NCBI GenBank assembly: GCA_944372715.1 | Contig: CALVZZ010000066.1 | Location: 1 to 7,123, forward strand | Origin: an uncultured Clostridia bacterium | Lineage (GTDB): Bacteria; Bacillota; Clostridia; Christensenellales; UBA1242 | Direction: 5' to 3' | Length of the DNA: 7,123 nucleotides | Shown: one piece after another, positions 1 through 6,114 of the stretch | How the letters are laid out: the number at the start of each line of letters is the position of its first letter | Position numbering within the stretch: the first letter of the stretch is position 1 | Notes under the pieces: generated by a model | What the model was told of the DNA's origin: nothing | Seen by the model: only the letters and a program-made list of their open reading frames with translations | Databases searched by the model: none | Translations under genes and position numbers: made by a program

Positions 1-229
1 CCTCTCCTGTATAAGAGCCCTTTTCAAATTCGCTTACATTTTGTGCGCCAAACATAATTTTGCTTTCCTTTAAAGCCTTTTTGCAAACAGTAAGGTTTGT
101 GTAAGGTACACACAAGCCAATGTCACAATTAACAATTTCCACAAGTGGAACAAAAGTATTTAAAAATTTTCTTGTTTGACTCGCCGTCAAATTCATTTTT
201 TGATTTCCGACAACTAATTTATTTAACAT
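1..229 (-). CDS. tpiA: Triosephosphate isomerase, N-terminal part (cut by window edge)
   Basis: This is the first 76 codons of triosephosphate isomerase, the cytosolic glycolytic enzyme that interconverts dihydroxyacetone phosphate and glyceraldehyde 3-phosphate. I translated it by hand from the ATG at 229-227; the frame is open to the window edge. It starts MLNKLVVGNQKMN, in which Asn9 and the catalytic Lys11 of the family signature GNWKMN are kept but the usual Trp is Gln10. Near residues 61-76 it reads GAQNVSEFEKGSYTGE, matching the family's GAQN...GAFTGE segment. The catalytic His and Glu lie beyond the edge. The start overlaps the 3' end of pgk by 11 bases and has a strong Shine-Dalgarno at 237-242 inside pgk, so the two genes are almost certainly cotranscribed and possibly translationally coupled. 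The family assignment is secure; integrity of the rest cannot be judged. Confidence 0.93.
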   Translation of the reverse strand, partial: MLNKLVVGNQKMNLTASQTRKFLNTFVPLVEIVNCDIGLCVPYTNLTVCKKALKESKIMFGAQNVSEFEKGSYTGE

Positions 230-1403
230 CTTCAATCACCTCTATTCCTGGTAAAATTTCTCCTTCCAGCAATTTTAGACTAGCTCCACCACCTGTTGAA
301 ATGTGGTAAATTTTATCTTGCAATTTTAAATCTCTTATTGCAGCAATACTATCTCCACCACCAACAATAGTTTTACCCTGAACTTTTGCAACGCCTTTTG
401 CAATCTTTTCCGTTCCTTTTGCAAACTTTTTAAATTCAAAAACCCCCATTGGACCGTTCCAAATTACAGTTTTACACTTTCTTAAAACTTTTAAAAAAAG
501 CTTAGTAGTTCTTGGCCCAATATCCAATGCCATCAAGTTATCTGGTATTTCAGCGCTTCTTATTTTATAGGCTTTTGCGTTTGGAGTAAGGGCATCAGCA
601 CATAAATGATCAATAGGTAAAAAAACATTTACTCCTCTTTTATCTGCTTCATCTAAAATGTTCTTTGCAAGTTCAACTTTAGAATCATCAACTAAGGATT
701 TCCCAACATTTATTCCCTTCGCCTTTAAAAAAGTATATGCCATTCCCCCACCAATCATTACAGCATTAACTTTATTAATTAAATTCATTATAACATATAT
801 CTTATCCGAAACTTTACTACCACCAAGAATTGCAACAAAAGGTCTTTCAGGGTTATCTAACACACCAAGAATTGTATTGACTTCTTGTCCCATCAAAAAG
901 CCAACTGCATTTGGAAGAAGTTTTGCAACAGCGCAAACAGAAGCGTGATTTCTGTGCGCTGTCCCAAAAGCATCATTCACATAAATCTCTGCAAGTGAAG
1001 CAAGCTCCTTTGCAAAAAATGGATCATTAATTTCTTCGCCCGAATTGAATCTCAAATTTTCAAGCAAAAGAATTTCACCAGGTTTTAATTCTTCTGAAAG
1101 TTTTTTTGCTTCCTTTCCAATGCAATCACTTGCAAACTTGATTCTAGTTAATGGAAGATAGTCAACCAATTTTTTTGCAACAGGCATAAGCGACATACTT
1201 TCAACAACTTTACCTTTTGGTCTTCCCAAGTGAGAACAGATGATGAGCTTTGCTCCTTTTGATAGAAGATATTTTATTGTTGGTAATTCTCTAACAATTC
1301 TTGTATCATCAACAATGTTTCCATTTTCAATTGGGACATTAAAGTCCACTCTAAGCAAAACCTTTTTGTTTTTTACATCAATACTTTCAATTGTCTTTTT
1401 CAT
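219..1403 (-). CDS. pgk: Phosphoglycerate kinase
   Basis: Phosphoglycerate kinase is the cytosolic glycolytic enzyme that transfers the phosphate of 1,3-bisphosphoglycerate to ADP, making ATP and 3-phosphoglycerate. The 394-residue length is normal for bacteria. Family motifs appear in order: RVDFNVP (18-24), SHLGRPKG (57-64, substrate-binding), ENLRF (115-119), NDAFGTAHRNHAS (143-155), GGSKVSDK (194-201), WNGPMGVFE (315-323), GGGDS (348-352) and STGGGASL (369-376, nucleotide-binding region). The ATG at 1403 gives the N-terminus expected for the family and has GAGGT at 1408-1412, 4 bases upstream. Its own promoter lies in the 55-base gap after dus. The gene overlaps tpiA, forming a glycolytic operon; gapA, often next to it, is not in the window. 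Nothing looks damaged. Confidence 0.98.
   Translation of the reverse strand: MKKTIESIDVKNKKVLLRVDFNVPIENGNIVDDTRIVRELPTIKYLLSKGAKLIICSHLGRPKGKVVESMSLMPVAKKLVDYLPLTRIKFASDCIGKEAKKLSEELKPGEILLLENLRFNSGEEINDPFFAKELASLAEIYVNDAFGTAHRNHASVCAVAKLLPNAVGFLMGQEVNTILGVLDNPERPFVAILGGSKVSDKIYVIMNLINKVNAVMIGGGMAYTFLKAKGINVGKSLVDDSKVELAKNILDEADKRGVNVFLPIDHLCADALTPNAKAYKIRSAEIPDNLMALDIGPRTTKLFLKVLRKCKTVIWNGPMGVFEFKKFAKGTEKIAKGVAKVQGKTIVGGGDSIAAIRDLKLQDKIYHISTGGGASLKLLEGEILPGIEVIEDVK
237..242 (-). promoter_or_regulatory. Shine-Dalgarno of tpiA inside pgk
   Basis: On the minus strand GAGGTG, extended to GAGGTGATT, sits 7 bases before the tpiA ATG and within the last codons of pgk. It is the best ribosome binding site in the window. 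It fixes the tpiA start and the 11-base overlap with pgk. Confidence 0.85.
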
Positions 1404-1407
1404 ACTA

Positions 1408-1447
1408 ACCTCGATTTGATTTTAACATTAATAAATAAATACTTCAA
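1408..1447 (-). promoter_or_regulatory. pgk promoter with Shine-Dalgarno at the predicted 5' end
   Basis: Minus strand: -35 TTGAAG (1442-1447), a 17-base spacer, extended -10 TGT-TAAAAT (-10 hexamer 1419-1424). A start 7 bases downstream of the -10 falls near 1412, so the mRNA would begin almost exactly at the GAGGT Shine-Dalgarno (1408-1412) with a leader of about 9 bases. This is the best-formed promoter of the housekeeping block and suggests pgk-tpiA has its own transcript besides any read-through from dus. Confidence 0.6.
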
Positions 1448-1458
1448 ACAATTAAATG

Positions 1459-2382
1459 TCATTTTTTAAAAAAGTTTTGTAAAATAAGTAAACAATTATT
1501 TAAGGATTTTTCTTGACAAATTTGCAATTTTACCTTTGTTCCACAAGGTTCATCTTTTAAGTACCATAATAAATGTTTTTTTATGTATGTTGAAATATAA
1601 TCATCAGAAAAGTGCTGTCTTAAGAGCAAAATATGTTGGTTAATAATATCCCATTTATTCACAACAATATCTTTTTGCAAAAGTTCGCTAAATATATATG
1701 GTTTCCCAAGGGCACCACGCCCCACCATAACTGCATCTACACCGGTTTCTTTCATTTCCATTAGGGTTTTATTGTCTACCACATCTCCATTTCCTATCAC
1801 AGGAATTTTTAAACAAGCTTTAACTTTTGCAATGGCATCTAAATTTACTTTTCCAGAATAAAATTCCTCTCTTGTTCTTCCGTGTATTGTTATAGCACTT
1901 GCTCCATTATCTTCAAGCATTTTACTAAAATCTAAACTAACATCTTTATCAAACCCCAATCTAATTTTTACAGTTATTGGTTTGTCAGTATGTTTTACGC
2001 AAGTCTGTAAAATCTCGCTTGCTTTTTTAATATCTTTCATTAAAGCAGAGCCGTCACTATTCTTAACAATTTTAGGTGCAGGACAGCCCATATTTAAATC
2101 TATAATTTGAAATTTTGATAAATCTTCTAATTCAAGAGCTTTTTTAAACACTTCTTTATCACTTCCAAAAAGTTGGACAGCAACAGGATTTTCAATTTCA
2201 CTTGTTATTAACAAATCCTTTGTTTTTCTATTGCCAAAAGTCAATGCTTTTGCACTAACCATTTCAGTATAGGAAAAACTAGCTCCAAATTCCCGAGCAA
2301 TTTGCCTAAAAGCAAAATCAGTCACATCGGCCATTGGAGCTAAAAACAATTTCCCTTCAATTTTCACATTTCCAATTACCAT
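1459..2382 (-). CDS. tRNA-dihydrouridine synthase, DusB-like
   Basis: A flavin-dependent tRNA-dihydrouridine synthase that reduces selected uridines in the D-loop of tRNA, using FMN and NAD(P)H in the cytosol. The TIM-barrel part carries LAPMADVTDFAFR (14-26; family APMAGVTD...FR), DLNMGCPAPK (95-104) with catalytic Cys100, VKIRLG (138-143), IHGRTREEFYSG (166-177), PVIGNGDV (194-201) and the phosphate-binding MVGRGALGKPYIF (219-231). A helical C-terminal domain follows from about residue 240. The 307-residue length is slightly short for DusB (about 320). In several Firmicutes the dus gene of this type is near greA or lysS, but here it lies between HU and pgk. The ATG at 2382 has no Shine-Dalgarno; a perfect extended -10 box ends 6 bases before it. 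I leave the symbol blank because subgroup cannot be fixed by eye. Confidence 0.93.
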   Translation of the reverse strand: MVIGNVKIEGKLFLAPMADVTDFAFRQIAREFGASFSYTEMVSAKALTFGNRKTKDLLITSEIENPVAVQLFGSDKEVFKKALELEDLSKFQIIDLNMGCPAPKIVKNSDGSALMKDIKKASEILQTCVKHTDKPITVKIRLGFDKDVSLDFSKMLEDNGASAITIHGRTREEFYSGKVNLDAIAKVKACLKIPVIGNGDVVDNKTLMEMKETGVDAVMVGRGALGKPYIFSELLQKDIVVNKWDIINQHILLLRQHFSDDYISTYIKKHLLWYLKDEPCGTKVKLQICQEKSLNNCLLILQNFFKK

Positions 2383-2388
2383 ATTTAT

Positions 2389-2417
2389 ATTATAACATAC
2401 AAATAAAAAATTTAAAA
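2389..2417 (-). promoter_or_regulatory. dus promoter predicted to give a leaderless mRNA
   Basis: Minus strand: extended -10 TGT-TATAAT with the hexamer at 2389-2394, matching consensus exactly, and a weak -35 TTTTAA at 2412-2417 after a 17-base spacer. The -10 is followed by only 6 bases before the ATG at 2382, so a standard start point coincides with the A of the start codon. No Shine-Dalgarno lies in between. The -35 overlaps the HU stop codon. Confidence 0.5.
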
Positions 2418-2675
2418 TTGTATTTTTGATGAAAATTTAAATTTTGGCTTTATTTTATAATCTGAAAACATTTTAGTTTTAGTTAAAGGATTAACATAAT
2501 ATTTTTCATTTATTTCCTTGGTATAAAATTTTCCAAAACCTTTAATGTTTAAAATCTCCCCCTTTTTTAATGCATCAATAAGAAGATCTTTAAAACTAGA
2601 AATAATTGTTGATATTTGATTAGTGCTTATATGCGTTCTTTTTGAGATAATTTCTATAATATCTTTTTTATTCAT
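2412..2675 (-). CDS. HU/IHF-family DNA-binding protein, divergent
   Basis: A small histone-like protein of the HU/IHF family, expected to act as a dimer that bends DNA non-specifically in the nucleoid. Its 87 residues (usual 90) show the N-terminal helices (MNKKDIIEIISKR...), the hallmark IKGFGKF (44-50) and an Asn-Pro pair at 62-63 where the DNA-intercalating arm tip carries its proline. It departs from typical HU: the Arg before Asn-Pro is Val61, the Thr-Gly after it is Thr-Lys, and the tail reads KPKFKFSSK instead of the usual P-x-F-K-A-G-K. It follows spoVB by 28 bases. This fits the clostridial order spoVB (yabM) - mazG (yabN) - hup - yabO, but with mazG absent, and it is followed by dus instead of yabO. 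No Shine-Dalgarno precedes the ATG. Confidence 0.88.
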   Translation of the reverse strand: MNKKDIIEIISKRTHISTNQISTIISSFKDLLIDALKKGEILNIKGFGKFYTKEINEKYYVNPLTKTKMFSDYKIKPKFKFSSKIQF

Positions 2676-2681
2676 ATTTTA

Positions 2682-2687
2682 ATTGTA
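2682..2687 (-). promoter_or_regulatory. -10-like box 6 bases before the HU start
   Basis: Minus-strand TACAAT (5 of 6 bases of the -10 consensus) ends 6 bases before the HU ATG, which would place the start point on the A of the ATG. The -35 region is poor (TGATTA at 17 bases). I list it because it repeats the geometry seen at dus; alone it would be unconvincing, and HU may simply be read through from spoVB. Confidence 0.3.
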
Positions 2688-2703
2688 GACGATTTTTTTA
2701 ATT

Positions 2704-4209
2704 CTAATCATTTTTTACTTTATTTTTGTTAAAAATAATTAATTTAAAATAAAATATTGGAATTATATAAATAATTAATCCAAAAAACGAAAAAAGTGAT
2801 AATTTTATCATTAAATTTACATTTAAGTTATCCACAATTTCACAAATAAAATAAGTTAATAAAATTAAAAATAGTGGTAAAATAATTTTTTTTAAGTTTA
2901 TTTTTAATTTATATTCTTTTACAAGATAAATTAAGTTCCACATACAACTTAAAAAGTAAAAAACAAGGTTAGATAATGCTAGTCCAAAAATATTAAAAAA
3001 TTCTGTAGAAACAAATATAGCAGTTAGGGAAATTTTTATTACAGAACAAACAAGCAGGTTAAATATTAGAAGGCTTGTTTTTCCTTTTGCTTGTAAAACG
3101 GAAGCAGTAATTTGTAATAGGGCAACAAATAACATTTGAAATGACGAAAGTCTTAAAAGATTTACACTTATATTAAACATACTACCATTTAAATTTCTAT
3201 ATGCAAACCCAAGTATTAACGGAGCTAAAACATAGAATGCCAAAATACAAGGAAGAATAAACAACCAAATAAAATTTAAGCAATCAGAAATTTTTTCTTT
3301 TGCTTTATCTTGATTTTTCTTTGCGTTATAATAAGACAATGATGGAAGTAAACTTGTGGAAAGTGCAAGTGAAAAGATAACAGGAAAATTAATCAATGAA
3401 TTTACCATACCAGATTGTAAACCAAAAAGTTGAGTTGAAATAGAGGGAGAAAAATTTATATTTAACAAATTAACCACCAAAAAACTATCAATAAGTGTAA
3501 CAAATGGAATGATTAAAACATAAACAAAAATTTTCCCAAAATTATTTGCAAAATTAATATTTTTATTATTATAAATTATTATTTTTTTATTAAATAATTT
3601 TAATTTAATATATAAATACAAAAAACTTAAAAATTCTGAAATAACAACTCCTAAAATTGCTCCTGCAACAATAATTTGAACTCCTCTATTTTTAAATAAA
3701 TATATAAAAAGCAAACCAAATAATAGTTTAAAAAATTGTTCAATTATTTGAGAAATAGCAGTAGGTGTCATATTTTCATATCCTTGAAAAAGTCCCCTTA
3801 TTGGTGCAATAAGAGATGAAAATAAAACAGCAAAACCTACATATCTGTATCCCAAAGTTGCAAGTTGATTTCCTTGCAAGCTAGATATAATAGGTGCAAA
3901 AAAAATAAATAAAAGTAAAAATAAAACACCAAAACTTACACTTATAAAAAAATACTTCCAAAAAACAATTTTAATATTTCCACTCTGCAAAGCTCTCATT
4001 TTTGAAATAGTAAGTGCCATACTTGTTGGTATAACACCACCACAAACAACCACTGCAAGAGAATAGAATGCAAAAATCATTTGATATACACCAATCCCCT
4101 CAACACCTAATAAATTTGATAATGGTATTCTATAAAAAGCTCCGAGTGCTTTACATACAAACCCAGAGATTGTTAAAATCAAGGCTCCATTAAGAACTAA
4201 TTTTTTCAC
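2704..4209 (-). CDS. SpoVB/YtgP-type MOP-superfamily lipid flippase
   Basis: A polytopic inner-membrane protein of the MOP (MurJ/MATE/polysaccharide exporter) superfamily, in the SpoVB/YtgP/MurJ-like branch. Members move lipid-linked cell-wall precursors across the membrane in vegetative growth or spore cortex formation. Its 501 residues are mostly hydrophobic with about 12-14 membrane spans. The N-terminus LILTISGFVCKALGAFYRIPLSNLLGVEG and the segment PIRGLFQGYENMTPTAISQ (136-154) are typical of SpoVB; LQAKGKT (372-378) is another conserved turn. The start is GTG at 4209, chosen because it gives the family N-terminus. No Shine-Dalgarno precedes it. It ends with TAG 28 bases before HU and is divergent from the 209-residue gene across a 106-base gap. 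Whether it serves growth or sporulation cannot be told here. Confidence 0.9.
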   Translation of the reverse strand: MKKLVLNGALILTISGFVCKALGAFYRIPLSNLLGVEGIGVYQMIFAFYSLAVVVCGGVIPTSMALTISKMRALQSGNIKIVFWKYFFISVSFGVLFLLLFIFFAPIISSLQGNQLATLGYRYVGFAVLFSSLIAPIRGLFQGYENMTPTAISQIIEQFFKLLFGLLFIYLFKNRGVQIIVAGAILGVVISEFLSFLYLYIKLKLFNKKIIIYNNKNINFANNFGKIFVYVLIIPFVTLIDSFLVVNLLNINFSPSISTQLFGLQSGMVNSLINFPVIFSLALSTSLLPSLSYYNAKKNQDKAKEKISDCLNFIWLFILPCILAFYVLAPLILGFAYRNLNGSMFNISVNLLRLSSFQMLFVALLQITASVLQAKGKTSLLIFNLLVCSVIKISLTAIFVSTEFFNIFGLALSNLVFYFLSCMWNLIYLVKEYKLKINLKKIILPLFLILLTYFICEIVDNLNVNLMIKLSLFSFFGLIIYIIPIFYFKLIIFNKNKVKND

Positions 4210-4215
4210 AAACTT

Positions 4216-4221
4216 ATTTTA
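4216..4221 (-). promoter_or_regulatory. -10-like box 6 bases before the spoVB-like GTG
   Basis: Minus-strand TAAAAT, preceded directly by TG, ends 6 bases before the GTG start. A start 7 bases on would fall at the G of GTG. A second candidate, TATTAT at 4225-4230, would give a leader of about 9 bases. Neither has a good -35, and neither leader would contain a Shine-Dalgarno. Confidence 0.3.
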
Positions 4222-4264
4222 CATATAATATTAAAAAAAATTCATACTTAAAAATTTTTATACG

Positions 4265-4301
4265 GGTATTTACAAAATTTAGATTTTATGCTATAAATAC
4301 C
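4265..4301. repeat. Inverted repeat enclosing the promoter of the 209-residue gene
   Basis: GGTATTTA (4265-4272) and TAAATACC (4294-4301) are perfect 8-base inverted arms. Between them is a second mirrored pair, AAAAT and ATTTT, around TTAG. The left arm overlaps the -35 box and the right arm overlaps the -10 box of the plus-strand promoter, which is how an operator for a dimeric repressor is often placed. It could also act on the divergent spoVB-like gene. The regulator is unknown; the arms do not resemble the CTGATT half-sites in front of the XRE gene. Confidence 0.5.
4269..4297 (+). promoter_or_regulatory. Promoter of the 209-residue gene
   Basis: -35 TTTACA (4269-4274, 5 of 6 bases of TTGACA), exact 17-base spacer, extended -10 TGC-TATAAA (hexamer 4292-4297, 5 of 6). 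The predicted start near 4304 is one base before the AGGAG Shine-Dalgarno, giving a leader of 12-15 bases. Confidence 0.7.
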
Positions 4302-4304
4302 AAA

Positions 4305-4309
4305 AGGAG
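4305..4309 (+). promoter_or_regulatory. Shine-Dalgarno serving two adjacent start codons
   Basis: AGGAG lies 6 bases before a GTG (4316) and 9 bases before the directly following ATG (4319). Both spacings work, so the start is ambiguous by one codon; the ATG is the more conventional choice. The site would be at the extreme 5' end of the mRNA. Confidence 0.75.
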
Positions 4310-4315
4310 TGAATT

Positions 4316-4945
4316 GTGATGGTACCATATTATCATTTTAAAAGACCTCTTTCACAAATGGAAACATTTAGCGAATGGACAGACAACAAAAGTTTACTTG
4401 CAGGAGTGGAAGCAATTGCCACAGGAGATGAAGAAACTTGGGAAAGAGTCAAAGATGTATTTGAAGTTATAAGAGTTGCAGATGTGGGAGAACCTGGCGA
4501 AGAAAGGTTAAGATATATAAGAGAACTGATTATAAAATTGGAAAATAATAAATCAATTTTAAGAAACAACTTATCTTTTACAAAGCTTATTGAATTTTTT
4601 GCTTCAACAACAGGTCAGGATTTGCTTGACGGAGCATTGAGCAATGCTGATGGTGGACACCAAAACAGAATTTGTGTGGAAAAATATATAAATGAATACA
4701 TAAATTATGCTTTAATAGGAGATAAAAGTGACCATTTTACAAGTTCTCCAGAACATAAAAAATGGAAAATGATGGGAAGAAAATATACGGATTTTCGCGA
4801 ATTATACGGAAAGTTTTACAACCAAATCAAAGTTAGAAGATATGGCGAATTAAAAGATTTTTGTATCTTTGCTAAATTTTTTATAGTTAATAACAAAATG
4901 CAAAGAAACATAGATAAATTAGAAGATGGAATAGAACAACAATAA
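4316..4945 (+). CDS. Unrecognised 209-residue soluble protein
   Basis: I do not recognise this protein. It is well supported as a gene by its promoter, a strong Shine-Dalgarno, a full-length frame and a terminator just after the TAA. It is predicted soluble, with no signal peptide or membrane span. The first third is acidic (about residues 35-75, many Glu/Asp, likely helical). The middle has a Gly/Asn/His-containing stretch, ALSNADGGHQNR (107-118), which could be a binding or active-site loop, though that is a guess. The last third is basic and aromatic (KKWKMMGRKYTDF, 148-160; IKVRRYGELKDF, 171-182), which would suit nucleic-acid binding. It is the only plus-strand gene here and converges on the 359-residue gene with a shared terminator. 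Start is GTG 4316 or ATG 4319. The neighbourhood suggests accessory cargo; no function is claimed. Confidence 0.8.
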   Translation: MMVPYYHFKRPLSQMETFSEWTDNKSLLAGVEAIATGDEETWERVKDVFEVIRVADVGEPGEERLRYIRELIIKLENNKSILRNNLSFTKLIEFFASTTGQDLLDGALSNADGGHQNRICVEKYINEYINYALIGDKSDHFTSSPEHKKWKMMGRKYTDFRELYGKFYNQIKVRRYGELKDFCIFAKFFIVNNKMQRNIDKLEDGIEQQ

Positions 4946-4947
4946 AG

Positions 4948-4975
4948 AACGCAAGGAAAAGTCCTTGCGTTTTTA
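4948..4975. terminator. Shared bidirectional terminator between convergent genes
   Basis: A perfect 10-bp stem, AACGCAAGGA with TCCTTGCGTT (4948-4957 and 4962-4971), has loop AAAG. On the plus strand it is followed by TTTA; on the minus strand by TTCTTTATT. The plus-strand stop codon is 2 bases before it. The minus-strand stop codon (4973-4975) sits inside the plus-strand T run, so the two genes end about 27 bases apart on one hairpin. Confidence 0.88.
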
Positions 4976-6052
4976 TATCATCATCTCTATATCAGATTTT
5001 GAATGTACATTTTCCTGTCTTAATCCAATTATTGGTGGGAAAATGCTTTTCTTATCTTCAACATTTTCATTCTTACTTTGATTAATTGTGTAGTTAATAC
5101 TCGAATTTGGAATTGAAGCTTTTTTTGTGACTTTGGGCTTAGCTTTACTTCCAGATGAAGATTTTGATTTAGAAGCTTTTTTCCCGCCCGAAGATTTACT
5201 CTTGCTTGAAGATTTAGAACCACTCGCTTTTGAAAATTCATTTTGCAAATCTTTTGCTTTTTTCATATAGTTATTTCTTAATATTCTAATTGATTTCACA
5301 TCTTTATTAGGGAAATATCCTTCAACCATTGACCTATCTAAACAAATATCCAATGCCTGCCTCAGCATTACATATTTGTTAACCTTTAACTTATTGAGAT
5401 TTTTAGTTCTAACTAAATCAAGATACATTAATAGAACTCTTTTACCAGTTGGACCAGACACCTTTAATATTTTTAAAATTTGTTTAACATACTGCTTATC
5501 TAAATTGTCCCTATTGTAATAAAGCTTAGTTCTTAACTCCAAAAGTTGCTTTTTCCTAGCAAGAATTAATGAAGCTTTACTCAAGTTTGACATTTCTTTT
5601 CCTTCTGCTTCTACATTAGCCCATATATTAAATTCTTTTTTCATTCTAAATAAGAAATTTATATCATTATCATCCACATATGAAGCAATCAATGTTTTAA
5701 ACTTTTTTTCGATAATGTTTTGTAGCTTATAATTCTCTATCAAATACAAAAATCCAGCTTTCTTGTCATCTTTTTCTTCGACCAAAATTTCAAATTTTAA
5801 TTTATAATCTCCAACCTTTGCAGAAACATAATATATGTTTCCAACTGTTTCATCAATTATCTTATCAATTTTAACAAGTTCTTTACATAGTTCTTCAGGA
5901 ATATAATATTTTCCATCATCATCATAATTCCCTAATAACAGCCCTTGTGCTATTTCAAATTCTTGAGAAGACTTATAGTAAGATATATCATCTTTATCTT
6001 GAAAGATGATGTCATCATATCCAGCATATTTAACTTTTTTATCTTCTTCCAT
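4973..6052 (-). CDS. Unrecognised 359-residue protein with basic Ser/Lys/Gly tail
   Basis: I do not recognise this protein. The N-terminal half (about 1-150) is acidic and mixed alpha/beta, with DDD and EEK clusters. Residues 155-270 look helical and basic (LILARKKQLLELRTKL, 162-177; IRILRNNYMKKAKDL, 255-269). Residues 274-312 are a low-complexity tail of Ser, Lys, Gly and Ala repeating SKSS- and KKAS-like units, resembling histone-H1-like tails and a plausible non-specific DNA- or RNA-binding linker. A final 47 residues are ordinary in composition. There is no signal peptide, membrane span or P-loop; PTGKR (201-205) is not a Walker A. The ATG at 6052 is the only start near the frame's beginning. 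It has no Shine-Dalgarno, and an extended -10 box ends 8 bases before it. It lies 62 bases after the XRE gene on the same strand. Confidence 0.82.
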   Translation of the reverse strand: MEEDKKVKYAGYDDIIFQDKDDISYYKSSQEFEIAQGLLLGNYDDDGKYYIPEELCKELVKIDKIIDETVGNIYYVSAKVGDYKLKFEILVEEKDDKKAGFLYLIENYKLQNIIEKKFKTLIASYVDDNDINFLFRMKKEFNIWANVEAEGKEMSNLSKASLILARKKQLLELRTKLYYNRDNLDKQYVKQILKILKVSGPTGKRVLLMYLDLVRTKNLNKLKVNKYVMLRQALDICLDRSMVEGYFPNKDVKSIRILRNNYMKKAKDLQNEFSKASGSKSSSKSKSSGGKKASKSKSSSGSKAKPKVTKKASIPNSSINYTINQSKNENVEDKKSIFPPIIGLRQENVHSKSDIEMMI

Positions 6053-6060
6053 ATGAGAAT

Positions 6061-6089
6061 ATTATATCACTAAATCACATTCCTTGCAA
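6061..6089 (-). promoter_or_regulatory. Promoter of the 359-residue gene, predicted near-leaderless
   Basis: Minus strand: -35 TTGCAA (6084-6089), exact 17-base spacer, extended -10 TGA-TATAAT (hexamer 6061-6066, perfect). The start would fall near 6054, two bases before the ATG. The spacer contains a direct repeat GTGATTTAGTGAT, whose half GTGAT also occurs in the palindrome at 6394-6409; a shared regulator is possible but unproven. With this promoter the gene does not depend on the XRE promoter. Confidence 0.65.
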
Positions 6090-6114
6090 TATATATTTTG
6101 TTATTAATATGAAA

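Noticed and set aside
201..205. Walker A motif in the 359-residue protein (residues 201-205, PTGKR)
   Set aside because: The spacing and the missing upstream Gly and downstream Ser/Thr do not fit GxxxxGK[ST]. Coordinates given are residue numbers, not bases.
658..948. Plus-strand 96-codon open frame
   Set aside because: It is antisense to the middle of pgk, whose motifs fit the whole reading frame; no ribosome binding site of its own.
4333..4569. Minus-strand 78-codon open frame
   Set aside because: Antisense to the 209-residue gene, which has a promoter, Shine-Dalgarno and terminator; composition looks like a shadow.
5029..5241. Minus-strand 70-codon open frame
   Set aside because: A second frame over the low-complexity tail of the 359-residue gene; produced by the repetitive codons there.
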